Source of the DNA: CAYJFG01 sp051881695
GTDB taxonomy: Bacteria; Bacillota; Clostridia; Oscillospirales; Acutalibacteraceae
DNA length: 64,000 nt
Direction: 5' to 3'
Assembly: GCA_051881695.1 (NCBI GenBank)
Contig: JBJEQJ010000020.1
Location: 1-64,000, forward strand
Shown here: positions 8,068-17,658 of the stretch, in pieces
Layout: the number at the start of each line of letters is the position of its first letter
How positions within the stretch are numbered: position 1 is the first letter of the stretch
Notes under the pieces: model-generated
Seen by the model: the letters and a program-made list of their open reading frames with translations, nothing else
Told to the model about the DNA's origin: nothing
Databases searched by the model: none
Program-made: the position numbers and the translations under genes

Positions 8068-11000
8068 ATGGCAAGAAAGTTTGACCTTATCTCACAGCTG
8101 TATGAAGATACCTCGAAAGAGGTTATGTCACCCGATAAATGGGCGGCATTTCTGAAAACAGCCTGTTATAACTACCGACTGCGATTTGACGAACAGCTCC
8201 TTTTATACGCTCAGAAACCCGAAGCAACCGCCGTCCTGCCTATTGAACAGTGGAACAGGACTTTTGGTCGCTGGGTAAACAGAGGAGCAAAGGGTATTGC
8301 CGTGTTTGAAAGTCTGAACGGCAATTCACAGAGGTTAGTCCATTATTTTGATATTTCCGATACACACGCAAGCGAAATTTCAAGGGCTGTCCCTATTTGG
8401 AATATGAAATCCGAATATACAGATGAAGTGATCGACACGCTTGAAAGCAGCTTCGGATATATTGAGGAAAAGAACAGCCTTGCGGATGCAATTATATCCG
8501 CATCAGGTAATGCTGTCGAGGACAACATTACCGACTATGTGGGCGATTTGCTTGTAACGGTTAATGATACCTTTCTTGAAGAATTGGACGAGGACATCGT
8601 TAAGTCAATGTACAGACAGCTTGTTAGTAACAGCGTTGCTTTTATGATTATGACAAGACTCGGCATTGACACTGAACCGTATTTTAACGATGACGACTTC
8701 CGTGATATTGTCAATTTTAATACGCAGGAAGCCTTGAATGCTCTCGGCTTTGCAACGAGCGATATTGCCGAAATGGGGTTGTCGGAGATTTCCAAAACCG
8801 TGCTGGCACTCAACCGTCAGAATCGCATAATTGCGGAAAACAGACAAAGTGAATATACTAATAGCACAATAAATACCGAAAGGAGTTTTGACAATGGCAG
8901 AACTGACATACACAATGCAGGGAGATTACCTGCTTCCGAACCTGACGCTTCCCGAACAGCCGAGAGTACAGCTCGGACATTACGCTCAGATGAGGAAGAA
9001 TTATCTGTTGCAGAAGCACAAAATTCTCTATTACAATCTGCTGACAAAGGGAACGCTGACCGAACACCTGTCGGAAATCGAACAGACGGCGACAGAGATG
9101 GAGGACAGAATCCTCAGTCAGATGGCGGTGCAGGAGGGCGTGACAGAGAAGCTGAAAGCGGACGACCCGATGAAGTGGACACGCCTGATGAACAACCTCA
9201 GACACTCGGCTCAGGAGATAGTCAAAGCGGAAGTGATTTACGCTTAGAGTATTACGACCGCAACAACGAGGATAAAAGTATTCCGTTCTTTGGCGGTGAT
9301 GATAAAATCAAGGCTATCCTGTTATCTACTCCGTATCTAAAAGCAACCAAAACGGAAATAGCAAGATACTTTGAAAACGAATCGGACAGTGAAAAACGAG
9401 TTGAATTTATCAAAAGCATATTCAATAACGATGCTACCGAGATTACTACTCCCGACGGAAAGCGGATGGGATATAAAACCTATCAGAATGTACTTCTTTT
9501 GTGGGAAGGCGAGCAGGATAATAAAATATCACAAGCCTACTATGATTGGAGTGTTATTGTAGGACATTTTGAGGGTATGCGGTTGCTCGGTGAGTTAAGA
9601 GATACAATAAAGCCTCTGCCCTCTCTTGAGGGACAGTTGGAAATATTGACAGCCGAGGCAGGAGAAAAAACTCCTGCCTTTGCCTTTTCTCAGGAGATTA
9701 TTGACGCTGTACTTACCCACGGAAGCGGTGTAAGCGAGGGTAAAATGAGGATTTACGAGCAGTTTCAAAAGTCCCTATCTGCAAAAGAAAACATTGATTT
9801 TCTGAAAAACGAGTATGGCTGGGGCGGCTCATATCCGATTATTATCGGAACAGGGATTGACGAAAGTCACGACGGCAAAGGTATTATGCTCAGACGTGGC
9901 TTTGAAGATAACACACCACGACTGCTGTTAAATTGGAGTAAGGTTGAAAAGCGTATCGGTGAGCTTATAAAGCTTGACCGATACCTCAATCCAAAGGAAA
10001 AGGAATATTATCCGACTTGGCTTGAAAAGCAGGAACAGATAAGAGCCGAACAGGCGGCGGAGAAAGAAATCCGTGACGCAATATATACGCCGCCTGCCGA
10101 AAAGGAAGCTATCCCTGTTGAATATGAATACAAATATTCGCTCGGTGCATCGGTATATATCGGAGCGGAGGAGTATGAAATTCTGTCCTTTGACGAAAAC
10201 CGTGTAATGCTTTTTGACAAACAGTTTCCTCTTTTCAACAAGGAAATGACAAGGGCGGAATTTGACAGCAAAGTCAAAGAAAACCCGATGAACGACCATT
10301 TAAAAGTTGCCGTACAACCCGAAAAAGAAAAACAGATTACAAAGCGTGATTATAGCAGATACAGTCCTGTTATGCAGGAATACTTCAAGATTAAGAATGA
10401 ACATCCCGATACGATTATTCTGTTCCAAATCGGTGATTTTTACGAAGCTATGGGCGATGACGCCGTAACCGTTTCACAGGCACTCAGCCTGCACAACACA
10501 ACCCGAAGAATAACCGATACAGAACACATTGATATGTGCGGTTTTCCGTCACACAGGCTTGAAACATATACGGATATGTTGCTTGATCGAGGCTACAATA
10601 TCGGTATTTCAAGTCCAAACGAAAGAGAAAGCCGGGATTTTATTCTTATGGCTTCCGACAGGGCACACGCTCCTATTCAGTCCGAGCCAGTCGGCAGAAT
10701 TGATTACCTGAACGCTGACGGTGAGGTTGAAAACAGCATTGAATATACAAACCCGACCAGCCTTGAAAGAGATATAAAAGAGGAAAACACCTTTGATGTC
10801 AAAATGGCGGTTTATCTGTATAAGGACGCTGACGGCAACACCATACCCCATGACTTTATTGACAGACTGCCTAATCCTTTGCAAAACTTTGAAATCGTTG
10901 ATAAGCCGCTTTCTCAATCGGAATATGATGTTTTGCTTGATGAAGCAAAAAGACTGATAGATGAGTTTGTAAAGAATGAGTACGACATTGACGGTGCAGA

Positions 11001-14000
11001 CTATTCCGACTTGTCGGAAATCAATATCGGCTATACCAATACCGAGGACGAGAAGCACGAAATTGAAGCAGTTGTAAACCTTGTTGACTTCAGAATTGAA
11101 ACAAGAGTTGACGGTCAGGCTGTTCATACGGAACAGTACGATTCACTTGCGGATATTGTGGAGAACGGCTTGCACGGCTTAGATTTTAGCGACCTTGTGT
11201 ATGTCAGCGATGAACAGCTTGCACCGTTTTATCAAACCTCAGAGCCGACGGAAGAACAGCCCGAAGCAGATACTGAAATTGATAACTCCGATCTTATCGG
11301 CAAGGAACTCACGCTTGATAACCGCAATTTCATTGTTGAACGGGTTGACAGAAACGGTGATGCTTCTATGCGTGACATTACCTTTGAGGACAGTAACGGT
11401 TTTCCGATATTCAGAGTTGAAAAAGCCGATTTTGTTCGTTCTGCTCTTGAACTTTCCGAAAATAAAGAACTTGATACACCTGTTTGGGAGAGGAAACAGA
11501 AAGCAAAGGCACAGACCTTTGACCTGTACTCTGATATTCCAATGTCAGACAGACACACCTTTGACCTTAAGAATTTCGAACTTGAGGAGGTTGGTAAAAA
11601 GGCTCGCTTCCGTAGAAACATTGAAGCTATCCGTGTGCTAAAGGAATGCGTAGAGGAAAACCGCTTTGCTACACCCGAAGAACAGAAAGTCCTTGCACAG
11701 TATGTAGGCTGGGGCGGAATACCGGAAGCCTTTGATGAGAATAATGCTGCTTGGCAAAGTGAATATAACGAGCTTTCACAGTTACTAACCGATGAAGAAT
11801 ATCAGTCAGCAAGAGAAAGTACACTTACTGCTTTCTATACTCCTCCTGTCGTTATTTCAGCAATTTACAAGGTTATGGAACATATGGGATTTAAGGAGGG
11901 CAACATTTTGGAGCCTTCCTGCGGTATTGGTAATTTTATCGGTATGCTACCACAGTCAATGCAGAATAGCCGTGTTTACGGTGTGGAGATTGACAAAATC
12001 TCCGCAGGCATTGCACAGCAGCTCTACCAACGTTCTTCTATTGCAGGACAACCGTTTGAGCAGGCAGAAATTCCCGACAGCTTTTTTGACGCAGTTGTGG
12101 GTAATGTTCCGTTTGGTGATTTCAGCGTTGCAGATAAACGCTATGATAAAAACCATTTCTTAATACACGATTATTTTTTTGCAAAGTCGCTCGATAAGCT
12201 CCGCCCGGGCGGTGTAATGGCTCTGGTGACCTCAAAGGGTACAATGGACAAGGAAAACCCAGCCGTGCGAAAATATATCGCACAGAGAGCGGAATTACTC
12301 GGCGCTATAAGACTTCCGAATGACACCTTTAAGGGAAATGCAGGAACGGAGGTCGTATCGGATATTATCATACTGCAAAAGCGTGACCGTATCATAGACA
12401 TTGAGCCTGATTGGGTACACCTAAACACAGATGAAAACGGTATCAGAATTAACAGCTACTTTGCAGAACACCCCGAAATGACACTCGGAGATATGAAAAT
12501 TGTATCAGGTCGTTTTGGTGATGAAACAACTTGCGTACCTTATGAAAACGCTGACCTTGAAAGCCTGCTTGAGGAAGCCGTTTCCAACATTCACGGCGAA
12601 ATTACAGAGTATGAAACGGAAGAAAATTTAGAGGAAGAAGATAATTCTATTCCCGCTGATCCGAATGTCAGAAACTTCTCATATACCGTGCTTGACGATG
12701 TAATCTATTTCCGTGAAAACAGCCGAATGTCACCTGTTGAGGTGTCGGCTACCGCTGAAAACCGAATAAAGGGACTTATTGAGATAAGAAACTCCGTTCG
12801 TACTCTTTTAGATTTGCAGACGGAAGACTATCCTGACAGTGATATAAAAGCTGAACAGGAAAGGCTTAATAAGTTGTATGACAGTTTCACAAAAAAGTAC
12901 GGACTTATCAATAGCCGTGCAAATACTATGGCATTCTCACAGGACAGTTCCTACTCGCTGTTATCTTCATTGGAAATACTCGATGACGAGGGCAACCTTG
13001 AACGCAAGGCGGATATGTTTTTCAAGCGGACAATCAAGCCTCATACACCTGTTACTTCCGTTGACACAGCTTCCGAAGCACTCGCCGTTTCTATGGGAGA
13101 AAAGGCGGGTATTGATATGGAATATATGTGTCAGCTTTCAGGCAAGAGTGAGCGGGAGGTTTTTGATGAACTGAAAGGTGTAATTTTTCTCAATCCTCTC
13201 TACGGTCAGGGCAATCCTGAAGAACAGAAATACCTTATGGCAGACGAATATTTGTCCGGTAATGTCCGTGAAAAGCTTGAAGTCGCAAGGCGCTCGGCAA
13301 AGCTATATCCTGATGATTACAACATCAATGTTGAAGCTCTTGAAAGAGTACAGCCAAAGGATTTGACGGCTTCTGAGATTTCCGTAAGGCTTGGCGCAAC
13401 CTGGATTCCGCCTGAGATTGTACAGCAGTTCATCTATGAATTTCTTGATACTCCACGCTATGCACAATGGAAAATCAGGCTTCACTATTCGCCATATACG
13501 AGTGAATGGAGCATTGAAAACAAAAGCTACGATACAAGTAATCTCAAGGTGTACCGCACCTACGGTACAGACCGAATAAATGCTTATAAAATAATCGAGG
13601 AAACACTCAACCTCAAGGATGTCCGCATATTCGATTATGTTGAGGATGAGGAAGGCAGAAAGAAGCCTGTACTCAATAAAAAGGAAACTACAATCGCTTT
13701 GCAGAAGCAGGAGCTTATCAAAGAAGGCTTTAAGGAATGGATTTGGAAAGATCCGCAACGCCGTGAAAAGCTCTGCAAACTATATAATGAAAAATTTAAC
13801 AGCACAAGACCCCGTGAGTATGACGGAAGTCATATTACCTTTAACGGTATGAATCCTGAAATTGAACTCAGGGAACATCAGAAAAACGCTGTTGCACATA
13901 TTCTTTACGGTGGAAACACCTTGCTTGCACACGCAGTCGGCGCAGGCAAAACCTACGAGATGACGGCGGCTGCTATGGAATCGAAGAGGCTTGGCTTATG

Positions 14001-16338
14001 CAGCAAGTCGCTTTTTGTTGTGCCTAATCACCTGACCGAGCAATGGGCGGCGGAGTTTTTACAGCTCTATCCTGCGGCGAATATCCTTGTTGCAACCAAA
14101 AAGGATTTTGAAACTAAAAACCGCAAACGCTTCTGCGGACGAATTGCCACAGGCGATTATGACGCTATCATTATCGGACATTCTCAGTTTGAGAAAATTC
14201 CGATGAGCGTTGAAAGGCAAAGAATTATATTCGAGCAGCAGATTGACGAAATCACAGACGGCATTCGTGAGTTGAAAGAAAACCGTGGAGAAAACTTTTC
14301 AATAAAGCAGCTTGAAAAAAGCCGAAAATCCTTAAAGGTAAAGTTACAGAAGTTAAACGACCAAAGCCGAAAGGATGATGTAGTTACCTTTGAAGAACTG
14401 GGTGTTGACAGGCTGTTTATTGACGAAAGTCACTACTACAAAAACCTTTATCTCTATACGAAAATGAGAAATGTCGGCGGAATAGCTCAGACCGAAGCGC
14501 AGAAGTCCTCGGACCTGTTTATGAAGTGCAGATACCTTGACGAAATCACAGGTGGCAGAGGAACGGTATTTGCAACAGGTACGCCAATCTCAAACTCAAT
14601 GGTGGAGTTATATACCATTCAGCGATATTTGCAGTATGAAACACTTGTAGAAAACGGCTTGCAGCACTTTGATTCGTGGGCTTCTACCTTTGGTGAAACT
14701 GTAACAGCCTACGAACTGAAACCCGAAGGAACAGGCTACAGAACGAAAACACGATTTGCTAAATTCTACAATCTGCCTGAGCTTATGGCAATGTTCAAAG
14801 AGGTTGCCGATATAAAAACGGCAGACACACTTAATTTGCCTACACCTACTCCACACTATCACAATGTTGTCGTAAAGCCTTCCGATTTTCAAAAGGCTAT
14901 GGTAGCAGAGCTGGGAGAACGAGCCGAAAAAGTGAGAAACAATCAGGTTGACGCAAGCGTTGACAATATGCTGAAAATCACCAACGACGGACGAAAGCTC
15001 GCCCTTGACCAGCGTATGATAAATCCTCTGCTCCCTGACTTTGAGGGCAGTAAAATCAATGCTTGTATTGATAATATTTTTACGATTTGGCAGGAGAACG
15101 CAGACAAAAAATCAGCTCAGCTTGTGTTCTGCGACCTCTCCACTCCGAAGCCGGACGCAGAGTTTTCCGTCTATACGGACATTCGCAGAAAGCTGATAGA
15201 GCGAGGCGTGCCCGAAAGCGAAATCAGCTTTATTCACGAAGCAAAAACCGAGGCGCAGAAGCAGGAGCTTTTCAAAAAGGTGCGCAAAGGCGAAGTCAGA
15301 ATTTTGCTCGGTTCTACACAGAAAATGGGTGCAGGTACGAATGTTCAGAACAAGCTTATAGCCTTGCACGACATTGACTGTCCGTGGCGACCGTCAGACC
15401 TTGAACAGCGTTCGGGACGAATTATCCGTCAGGGAAATGAAAATCCTGATGTGGATATTTACCGATATGTAACCGAGGAAACCTTTGACGCATATCTGTA
15501 TCAGCTTGTCGAGGGTAAACAGAAGTTTGCTTCACAGATTATGACTTCAAAATCTCCTGTCCGTTCTGCTGAGGATATAGACGATACTGCTCTTTCCTAC
15601 GCTGAAATTAAGATGCTTGCAACGGGAAATCCGTATATCAAGGAGAAAATGGATTTGGATATTCAGGTGCAGAAGCTACGACTGTATAAGTCACATTACC
15701 TCTCGGAAAAATATGAACTTGAAGATAAAATTATAAAGTTTTATCCGCAGGAAATATCATTGCTGACTGCAAGAGTTGACAAACTGAAAGCCGACTTAGA
15801 GATTGCCAAAGCGCACCCGAAGGAGGTTGACGGAAAGTTTGCAGGAATGGTTATTGACGGCTACAGCTACACGGAAAAGGCAGAAGCAGGTCAGGTGATT
15901 ATTGAAGCCTGCAAGGCAAAAACAACTTCCGAGCCTACGCCTCTCGGTGAGTACAGAGGGTTTAAGATGGAGCTTGAATTTGATACCTTTGAGCGTGCAT
16001 ATGCCGTAAAACTCAAAGGACATTTCACACATTCCATTACTCTCGGCACAGATATTTACGGAAATATCACCCGAATTGACAACGCTGTTGATAATATTGA
16101 AGCCCGACTGCACAAGGCGGAGGAACAGCTGGAAAATACAAAGGCACAGTTTGAAACCGCAAAGGTTGAGGTGGAAAAACCGTTTGCACAGGAGGATGAA
16201 CTGAAGCAAAAAATGGCTCGTCTGACCGAGCTGAATGCCCTGCTTGATATGGATAAGGGAGATACTCCTGTTGTCGGCGGCGAGCCTGACGAGGGCGACC
16301 TTCCACCCACAAGAAACAGAAACGACAGAGAAAGATAG
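8068..16338 (+). CDS. Giant polyvalent protein: ArdC-like N-domain, MutS-I-like domain, N6 DNA methylase and SNF2 helicase
   Basis: A 2,756-residue protein typical of large Clostridia conjugative elements. Residues 1-90 resemble ArdC-type antirestriction/ssDNA-binding domains. About 258-392 is a Gly/Asp/Arg/Pro-rich, probably disordered linker that overlaps another gene. Around 762-880 it has a MutS domain-I-like stretch (MQEYFKIKNEHPDTI, then IGDFYEAMGDDA and CGFPSHRLETYTDML). An adenine methylase follows with an SAM motif near 1277 (EPSCGIGNFIG) and motif IV NVPFGD near 1345. The SNF2-like helicase has Walker A AVGAGKT near 1955, DESH near 2117, TGTPISNS near 2169 and QRSGRIIRQGN near 2446; a coiled coil ends the protein. 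It probably methylates and remodels transferred DNA, protecting it from restriction. Ribosome binding site AAGGAGGTG; ATG 8068. Confidence 0.9.
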   Translation: MARKFDLISQLYEDTSKEVMSPDKWAAFLKTACYNYRLRFDEQLLLYAQKPEATAVLPIEQWNRTFGRWVNRGAKGIAVFESLNGNSQRLVHYFDISDTHASEISRAVPIWNMKSEYTDEVIDTLESSFGYIEEKNSLADAIISASGNAVEDNITDYVGDLLVTVNDTFLEELDEDIVKSMYRQLVSNSVAFMIMTRLGIDTEPYFNDDDFRDIVNFNTQEALNALGFATSDIAEMGLSEISKTVLALNRQNRIIAENRQSEYTNSTINTERSFDNGRTDIHNAGRLPASEPDASRTAESTARTLRSDEEELSVAEAQNSLLQSADKGNADRTPVGNRTDGDRDGGQNPQSDGGAGGRDREAESGRPDEVDTPDEQPQTLGSGDSQSGSDLRLEYYDRNNEDKSIPFFGGDDKIKAILLSTPYLKATKTEIARYFENESDSEKRVEFIKSIFNNDATEITTPDGKRMGYKTYQNVLLLWEGEQDNKISQAYYDWSVIVGHFEGMRLLGELRDTIKPLPSLEGQLEILTAEAGEKTPAFAFSQEIIDAVLTHGSGVSEGKMRIYEQFQKSLSAKENIDFLKNEYGWGGSYPIIIGTGIDESHDGKGIMLRRGFEDNTPRLLLNWSKVEKRIGELIKLDRYLNPKEKEYYPTWLEKQEQIRAEQAAEKEIRDAIYTPPAEKEAIPVEYEYKYSLGASVYIGAEEYEILSFDENRVMLFDKQFPLFNKEMTRAEFDSKVKENPMNDHLKVAVQPEKEKQITKRDYSRYSPVMQEYFKIKNEHPDTIILFQIGDFYEAMGDDAVTVSQALSLHNTTRRITDTEHIDMCGFPSHRLETYTDMLLDRGYNIGISSPNERESRDFILMASDRAHAPIQSEPVGRIDYLNADGEVENSIEYTNPTSLERDIKEENTFDVKMAVYLYKDADGNTIPHDFIDRLPNPLQNFEIVDKPLSQSEYDVLLDEAKRLIDEFVKNEYDIDGADYSDLSEINIGYTNTEDEKHEIEAVVNLVDFRIETRVDGQAVHTEQYDSLADIVENGLHGLDFSDLVYVSDEQLAPFYQTSEPTEEQPEADTEIDNSDLIGKELTLDNRNFIVERVDRNGDASMRDITFEDSNGFPIFRVEKADFVRSALELSENKELDTPVWERKQKAKAQTFDLYSDIPMSDRHTFDLKNFELEEVGKKARFRRNIEAIRVLKECVEENRFATPEEQKVLAQYVGWGGIPEAFDENNAAWQSEYNELSQLLTDEEYQSARESTLTAFYTPPVVISAIYKVMEHMGFKEGNILEPSCGIGNFIGMLPQSMQNSRVYGVEIDKISAGIAQQLYQRSSIAGQPFEQAEIPDSFFDAVVGNVPFGDFSVADKRYDKNHFLIHDYFFAKSLDKLRPGGVMALVTSKGTMDKENPAVRKYIAQRAELLGAIRLPNDTFKGNAGTEVVSDIIILQKRDRIIDIEPDWVHLNTDENGIRINSYFAEHPEMTLGDMKIVSGRFGDETTCVPYENADLESLLEEAVSNIHGEITEYETEENLEEEDNSIPADPNVRNFSYTVLDDVIYFRENSRMSPVEVSATAENRIKGLIEIRNSVRTLLDLQTEDYPDSDIKAEQERLNKLYDSFTKKYGLINSRANTMAFSQDSSYSLLSSLEILDDEGNLERKADMFFKRTIKPHTPVTSVDTASEALAVSMGEKAGIDMEYMCQLSGKSEREVFDELKGVIFLNPLYGQGNPEEQKYLMADEYLSGNVREKLEVARRSAKLYPDDYNINVEALERVQPKDLTASEISVRLGATWIPPEIVQQFIYEFLDTPRYAQWKIRLHYSPYTSEWSIENKSYDTSNLKVYRTYGTDRINAYKIIEETLNLKDVRIFDYVEDEEGRKKPVLNKKETTIALQKQELIKEGFKEWIWKDPQRREKLCKLYNEKFNSTRPREYDGSHITFNGMNPEIELREHQKNAVAHILYGGNTLLAHAVGAGKTYEMTAAAMESKRLGLCSKSLFVVPNHLTEQWAAEFLQLYPAANILVATKKDFETKNRKRFCGRIATGDYDAIIIGHSQFEKIPMSVERQRIIFEQQIDEITDGIRELKENRGENFSIKQLEKSRKSLKVKLQKLNDQSRKDDVVTFEELGVDRLFIDESHYYKNLYLYTKMRNVGGIAQTEAQKSSDLFMKCRYLDEITGGRGTVFATGTPISNSMVELYTIQRYLQYETLVENGLQHFDSWASTFGETVTAYELKPEGTGYRTKTRFAKFYNLPELMAMFKEVADIKTADTLNLPTPTPHYHNVVVKPSDFQKAMVAELGERAEKVRNNQVDASVDNMLKITNDGRKLALDQRMINPLLPDFEGSKINACIDNIFTIWQENADKKSAQLVFCDLSTPKPDAEFSVYTDIRRKLIERGVPESEISFIHEAKTEAQKQELFKKVRKGEVRILLGSTQKMGAGTNVQNKLIALHDIDCPWRPSDLEQRSGRIIRQGNENPDVDIYRYVTEETFDAYLYQLVEGKQKFASQIMTSKSPVRSAEDIDDTALSYAEIKMLATGNPYIKEKMDLDIQVQKLRLYKSHYLSEKYELEDKIIKFYPQEISLLTARVDKLKADLEIAKAHPKEVDGKFAGMVIDGYSYTEKAEAGQVIIEACKAKTTSEPTPLGEYRGFKMELEFDTFERAYAVKLKGHFTHSITLGTDIYGNITRIDNAVDNIEARLHKAEEQLENTKAQFETAKVEVEKPFAQEDELKQKMARLTELNALLDMDKGDTPVVGGEPDEGDLPPTRNRNDRER
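8894..9247 (+). CDS. tnpV: TnpV-like protein encoded within the giant gene in another frame
   Basis: A 117-residue reading frame fully inside the giant methylase-helicase gene, in the +1 frame. It has its own AAAGGAG at 8879-8885 and an ATG nine bases further. The protein has the TnpV pattern: YLLPNLTLPEQP near the start, then YYNLLTKGTLTEHLSEIE, the EGVTEKLK segment, MKWTRLMNNLRHSA and EIVKAEVIYA. The window contains an independent, non-overlapping tnpV relative at 43791-44035, and the two proteins align along their whole shared length with identical NLLT.G.L, EGV.E.LK, MNN.R and AEVI blocks. This shows the nested frame is a real family member. TnpV proteins are transposon-associated with unknown biochemical role. 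The host protein's linker over this span is low-complexity, as expected when the other frame is under selection. Confidence 0.85.
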   Translation: MAELTYTMQGDYLLPNLTLPEQPRVQLGHYAQMRKNYLLQKHKILYYNLLTKGTLTEHLSEIEQTATEMEDRILSQMAVQEGVTEKLKADDPMKWTRLMNNLRHSAQEIVKAEVIYA

Positions 16339-16348
16339 GAGGAATTTT

Positions 16349-16690
16349 ATGACTACTGTTGACTATAACGAGCTGCTGTACAACAAGATGAAAAATGAAT
16401 TTGACAGCTTTATTTCAGAACTTAAAACCAAGCCGCCCGAACAGATTATTGAGGGCAGCTACGAGAAAGTTATCAAGGAAGATTTGCTTGCAATTTTTGA
16501 ATACACAGAGTTTTCTCAAACCGAAGCTAAGTCTTTGTACCGGCTGAAAGCTCCTCTTGATGACATTTATCAGGAGTGGTGCGGTAACGATATGAACTAT
16601 TGCGATATGCTCCGTGAAACAATAGATGACCGTATTAAATCGGCAGTTAAGGAAATGAAAGCAATGCAGAAAGATAAGGACAGCAGGTAA
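16349..16690 (+). CDS. DUF3848-type element protein
   Basis: Encodes 113 residues starting MTTVDYNELLYNKMK, chosen because TAGGAGG lies just upstream of the ATG at 16349. The helical sequence, with EGSYEKVIKEDLLAIFEYTEFS and a PLDDIYQEWCGNDMNYCDMLRETI segment, matches my recollection of the DUF3848 family found after the giant helicase in Tn1549-like elements. There are no enzymatic motifs. It is the small second gene of the methylase-helicase operon, ten bases after it, and is followed six bases later by the primase-like gene. Function is unknown; family name is moderately sure. Confidence 0.72.
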   Translation: MTTVDYNELLYNKMKNEFDSFISELKTKPPEQIIEGSYEKVIKEDLLAIFEYTEFSQTEAKSLYRLKAPLDDIYQEWCGNDMNYCDMLRETIDDRIKSAVKEMKAMQKDKDSR

Positions 16691-16695
16691 ATGCT

Positions 16696-17658
16696 ATGCC
16701 ATATGTTGATCCGCAGACTGTTGAAAAAGCGAGAGAAATGGATTTGCTGACATATTTGCAGAACTACGAGCCAAATGAGCTTGTCAGACTTTCGGACGGC
16801 ACATACTGTACTCGTACACACGACAGTCTGAAAATCTCAAACGGAAAGTGGATGTGGTGGTCAAGAGGATTCGGAGGTTATTCTGCCCTTGACTACCTGA
16901 TAAAAGTTAAAGGCTTAGGCTTTGTACAAGCCGTTGAAACCATAGTCGGAAAGTGTGCGGTAACGCAGAATATCAATTTGCAGCAAAAAGAAACCAAGCA
17001 ACCCAAGCCGTTGCTTCTGCCGGATAAAAGTACCTCCAACAGAGTGATTTTAAGGTATCTTTGCGGCAGAGGTATTGACAGGGAGCTTATTGATTTTTGC
17101 ATATCCGAGGGTAAAATTTTCGAAAGCCTTCCGTATTGCGATGTAGTTTTTGTTGGCTTTGATAAGGAAAATAATCCAAGATATGCTTCCTACCGTGCGA
17201 CAGACGGCAGGAGAATTTTAGGTGACTGTTCGGGAAGTGACAAGCATTATTCTTTCAGATTGGCTGACGGAGTTAATAACACAGTCCACATTTTTGAATG
17301 TCCGATTGACCTTTTATCTTACGCAACTTTGCTGAAAATCAATGGCTGTGTTTACCGCAAGTACAACCTTTTATCACTTGCGGGGGTTTACTCGGCAAAT
17401 AAGAAAACAGGAGTCGGTAAAGTACCTGCTGCACTTGAAAATTATCTGAAAGACCATCCAAACACAACAAGAATTGCTATCCACTTTGATAATGACAGAA
17501 GCGGAAGAGAAGCCGCAACTGCCCTTATAAATAAACTGAAAAATGATTACAAGGTCGTTGATTTACCGCCACCAAGGGGCAAGGATTTCAACGACTTTTT
17601 GTGTTTACAGCTTAATATCTCAAAGCAAAAATCCAAAGAAAGGAATTATGAAAGATAA
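16696..17658 (+). CDS. DUF3991/TOPRIM primase-like protein
   Basis: A 320-residue protein of the DUF3991-TOPRIM type found in conjugative elements, related to DnaG-like primases. The N-terminal region (DGTYCTRTHDSLKISNGKWMWWSRGFGGYSALDYLI) corresponds to the primase CHC2-like fold without an obvious full zinc cluster. The C-terminal TOPRIM part has HIFECPIDLLSYATLL, with the catalytic-type Glu, and RIAIHFDNDRSGREAA, giving the D-x-D pair. It may prime complementary-strand synthesis of transferred DNA or act in element replication. It is preceded by only a weak AGCAGG ribosome binding site, suggesting coupling to the gene before it. Its stop overlaps the next ATG (TAATG). Assignment is firm at domain level. 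Confidence 0.82.
   Translation: MPYVDPQTVEKAREMDLLTYLQNYEPNELVRLSDGTYCTRTHDSLKISNGKWMWWSRGFGGYSALDYLIKVKGLGFVQAVETIVGKCAVTQNINLQQKETKQPKPLLLPDKSTSNRVILRYLCGRGIDRELIDFCISEGKIFESLPYCDVVFVGFDKENNPRYASYRATDGRRILGDCSGSDKHYSFRLADGVNNTVHIFECPIDLLSYATLLKINGCVYRKYNLLSLAGVYSANKKTGVGKVPAALENYLKDHPNTTRIAIHFDNDRSGREAATALINKLKNDYKVVDLPPPRGKDFNDFLCLQLNISKQKSKERNYER

Noticed and set aside
15087..15377. 96-codon + strand frame within the helicase part of the giant gene
   Set aside because: Unlike the nested tnpV it has no ribosome binding site and no family resemblance; the outer frame there has conserved helicase motifs.
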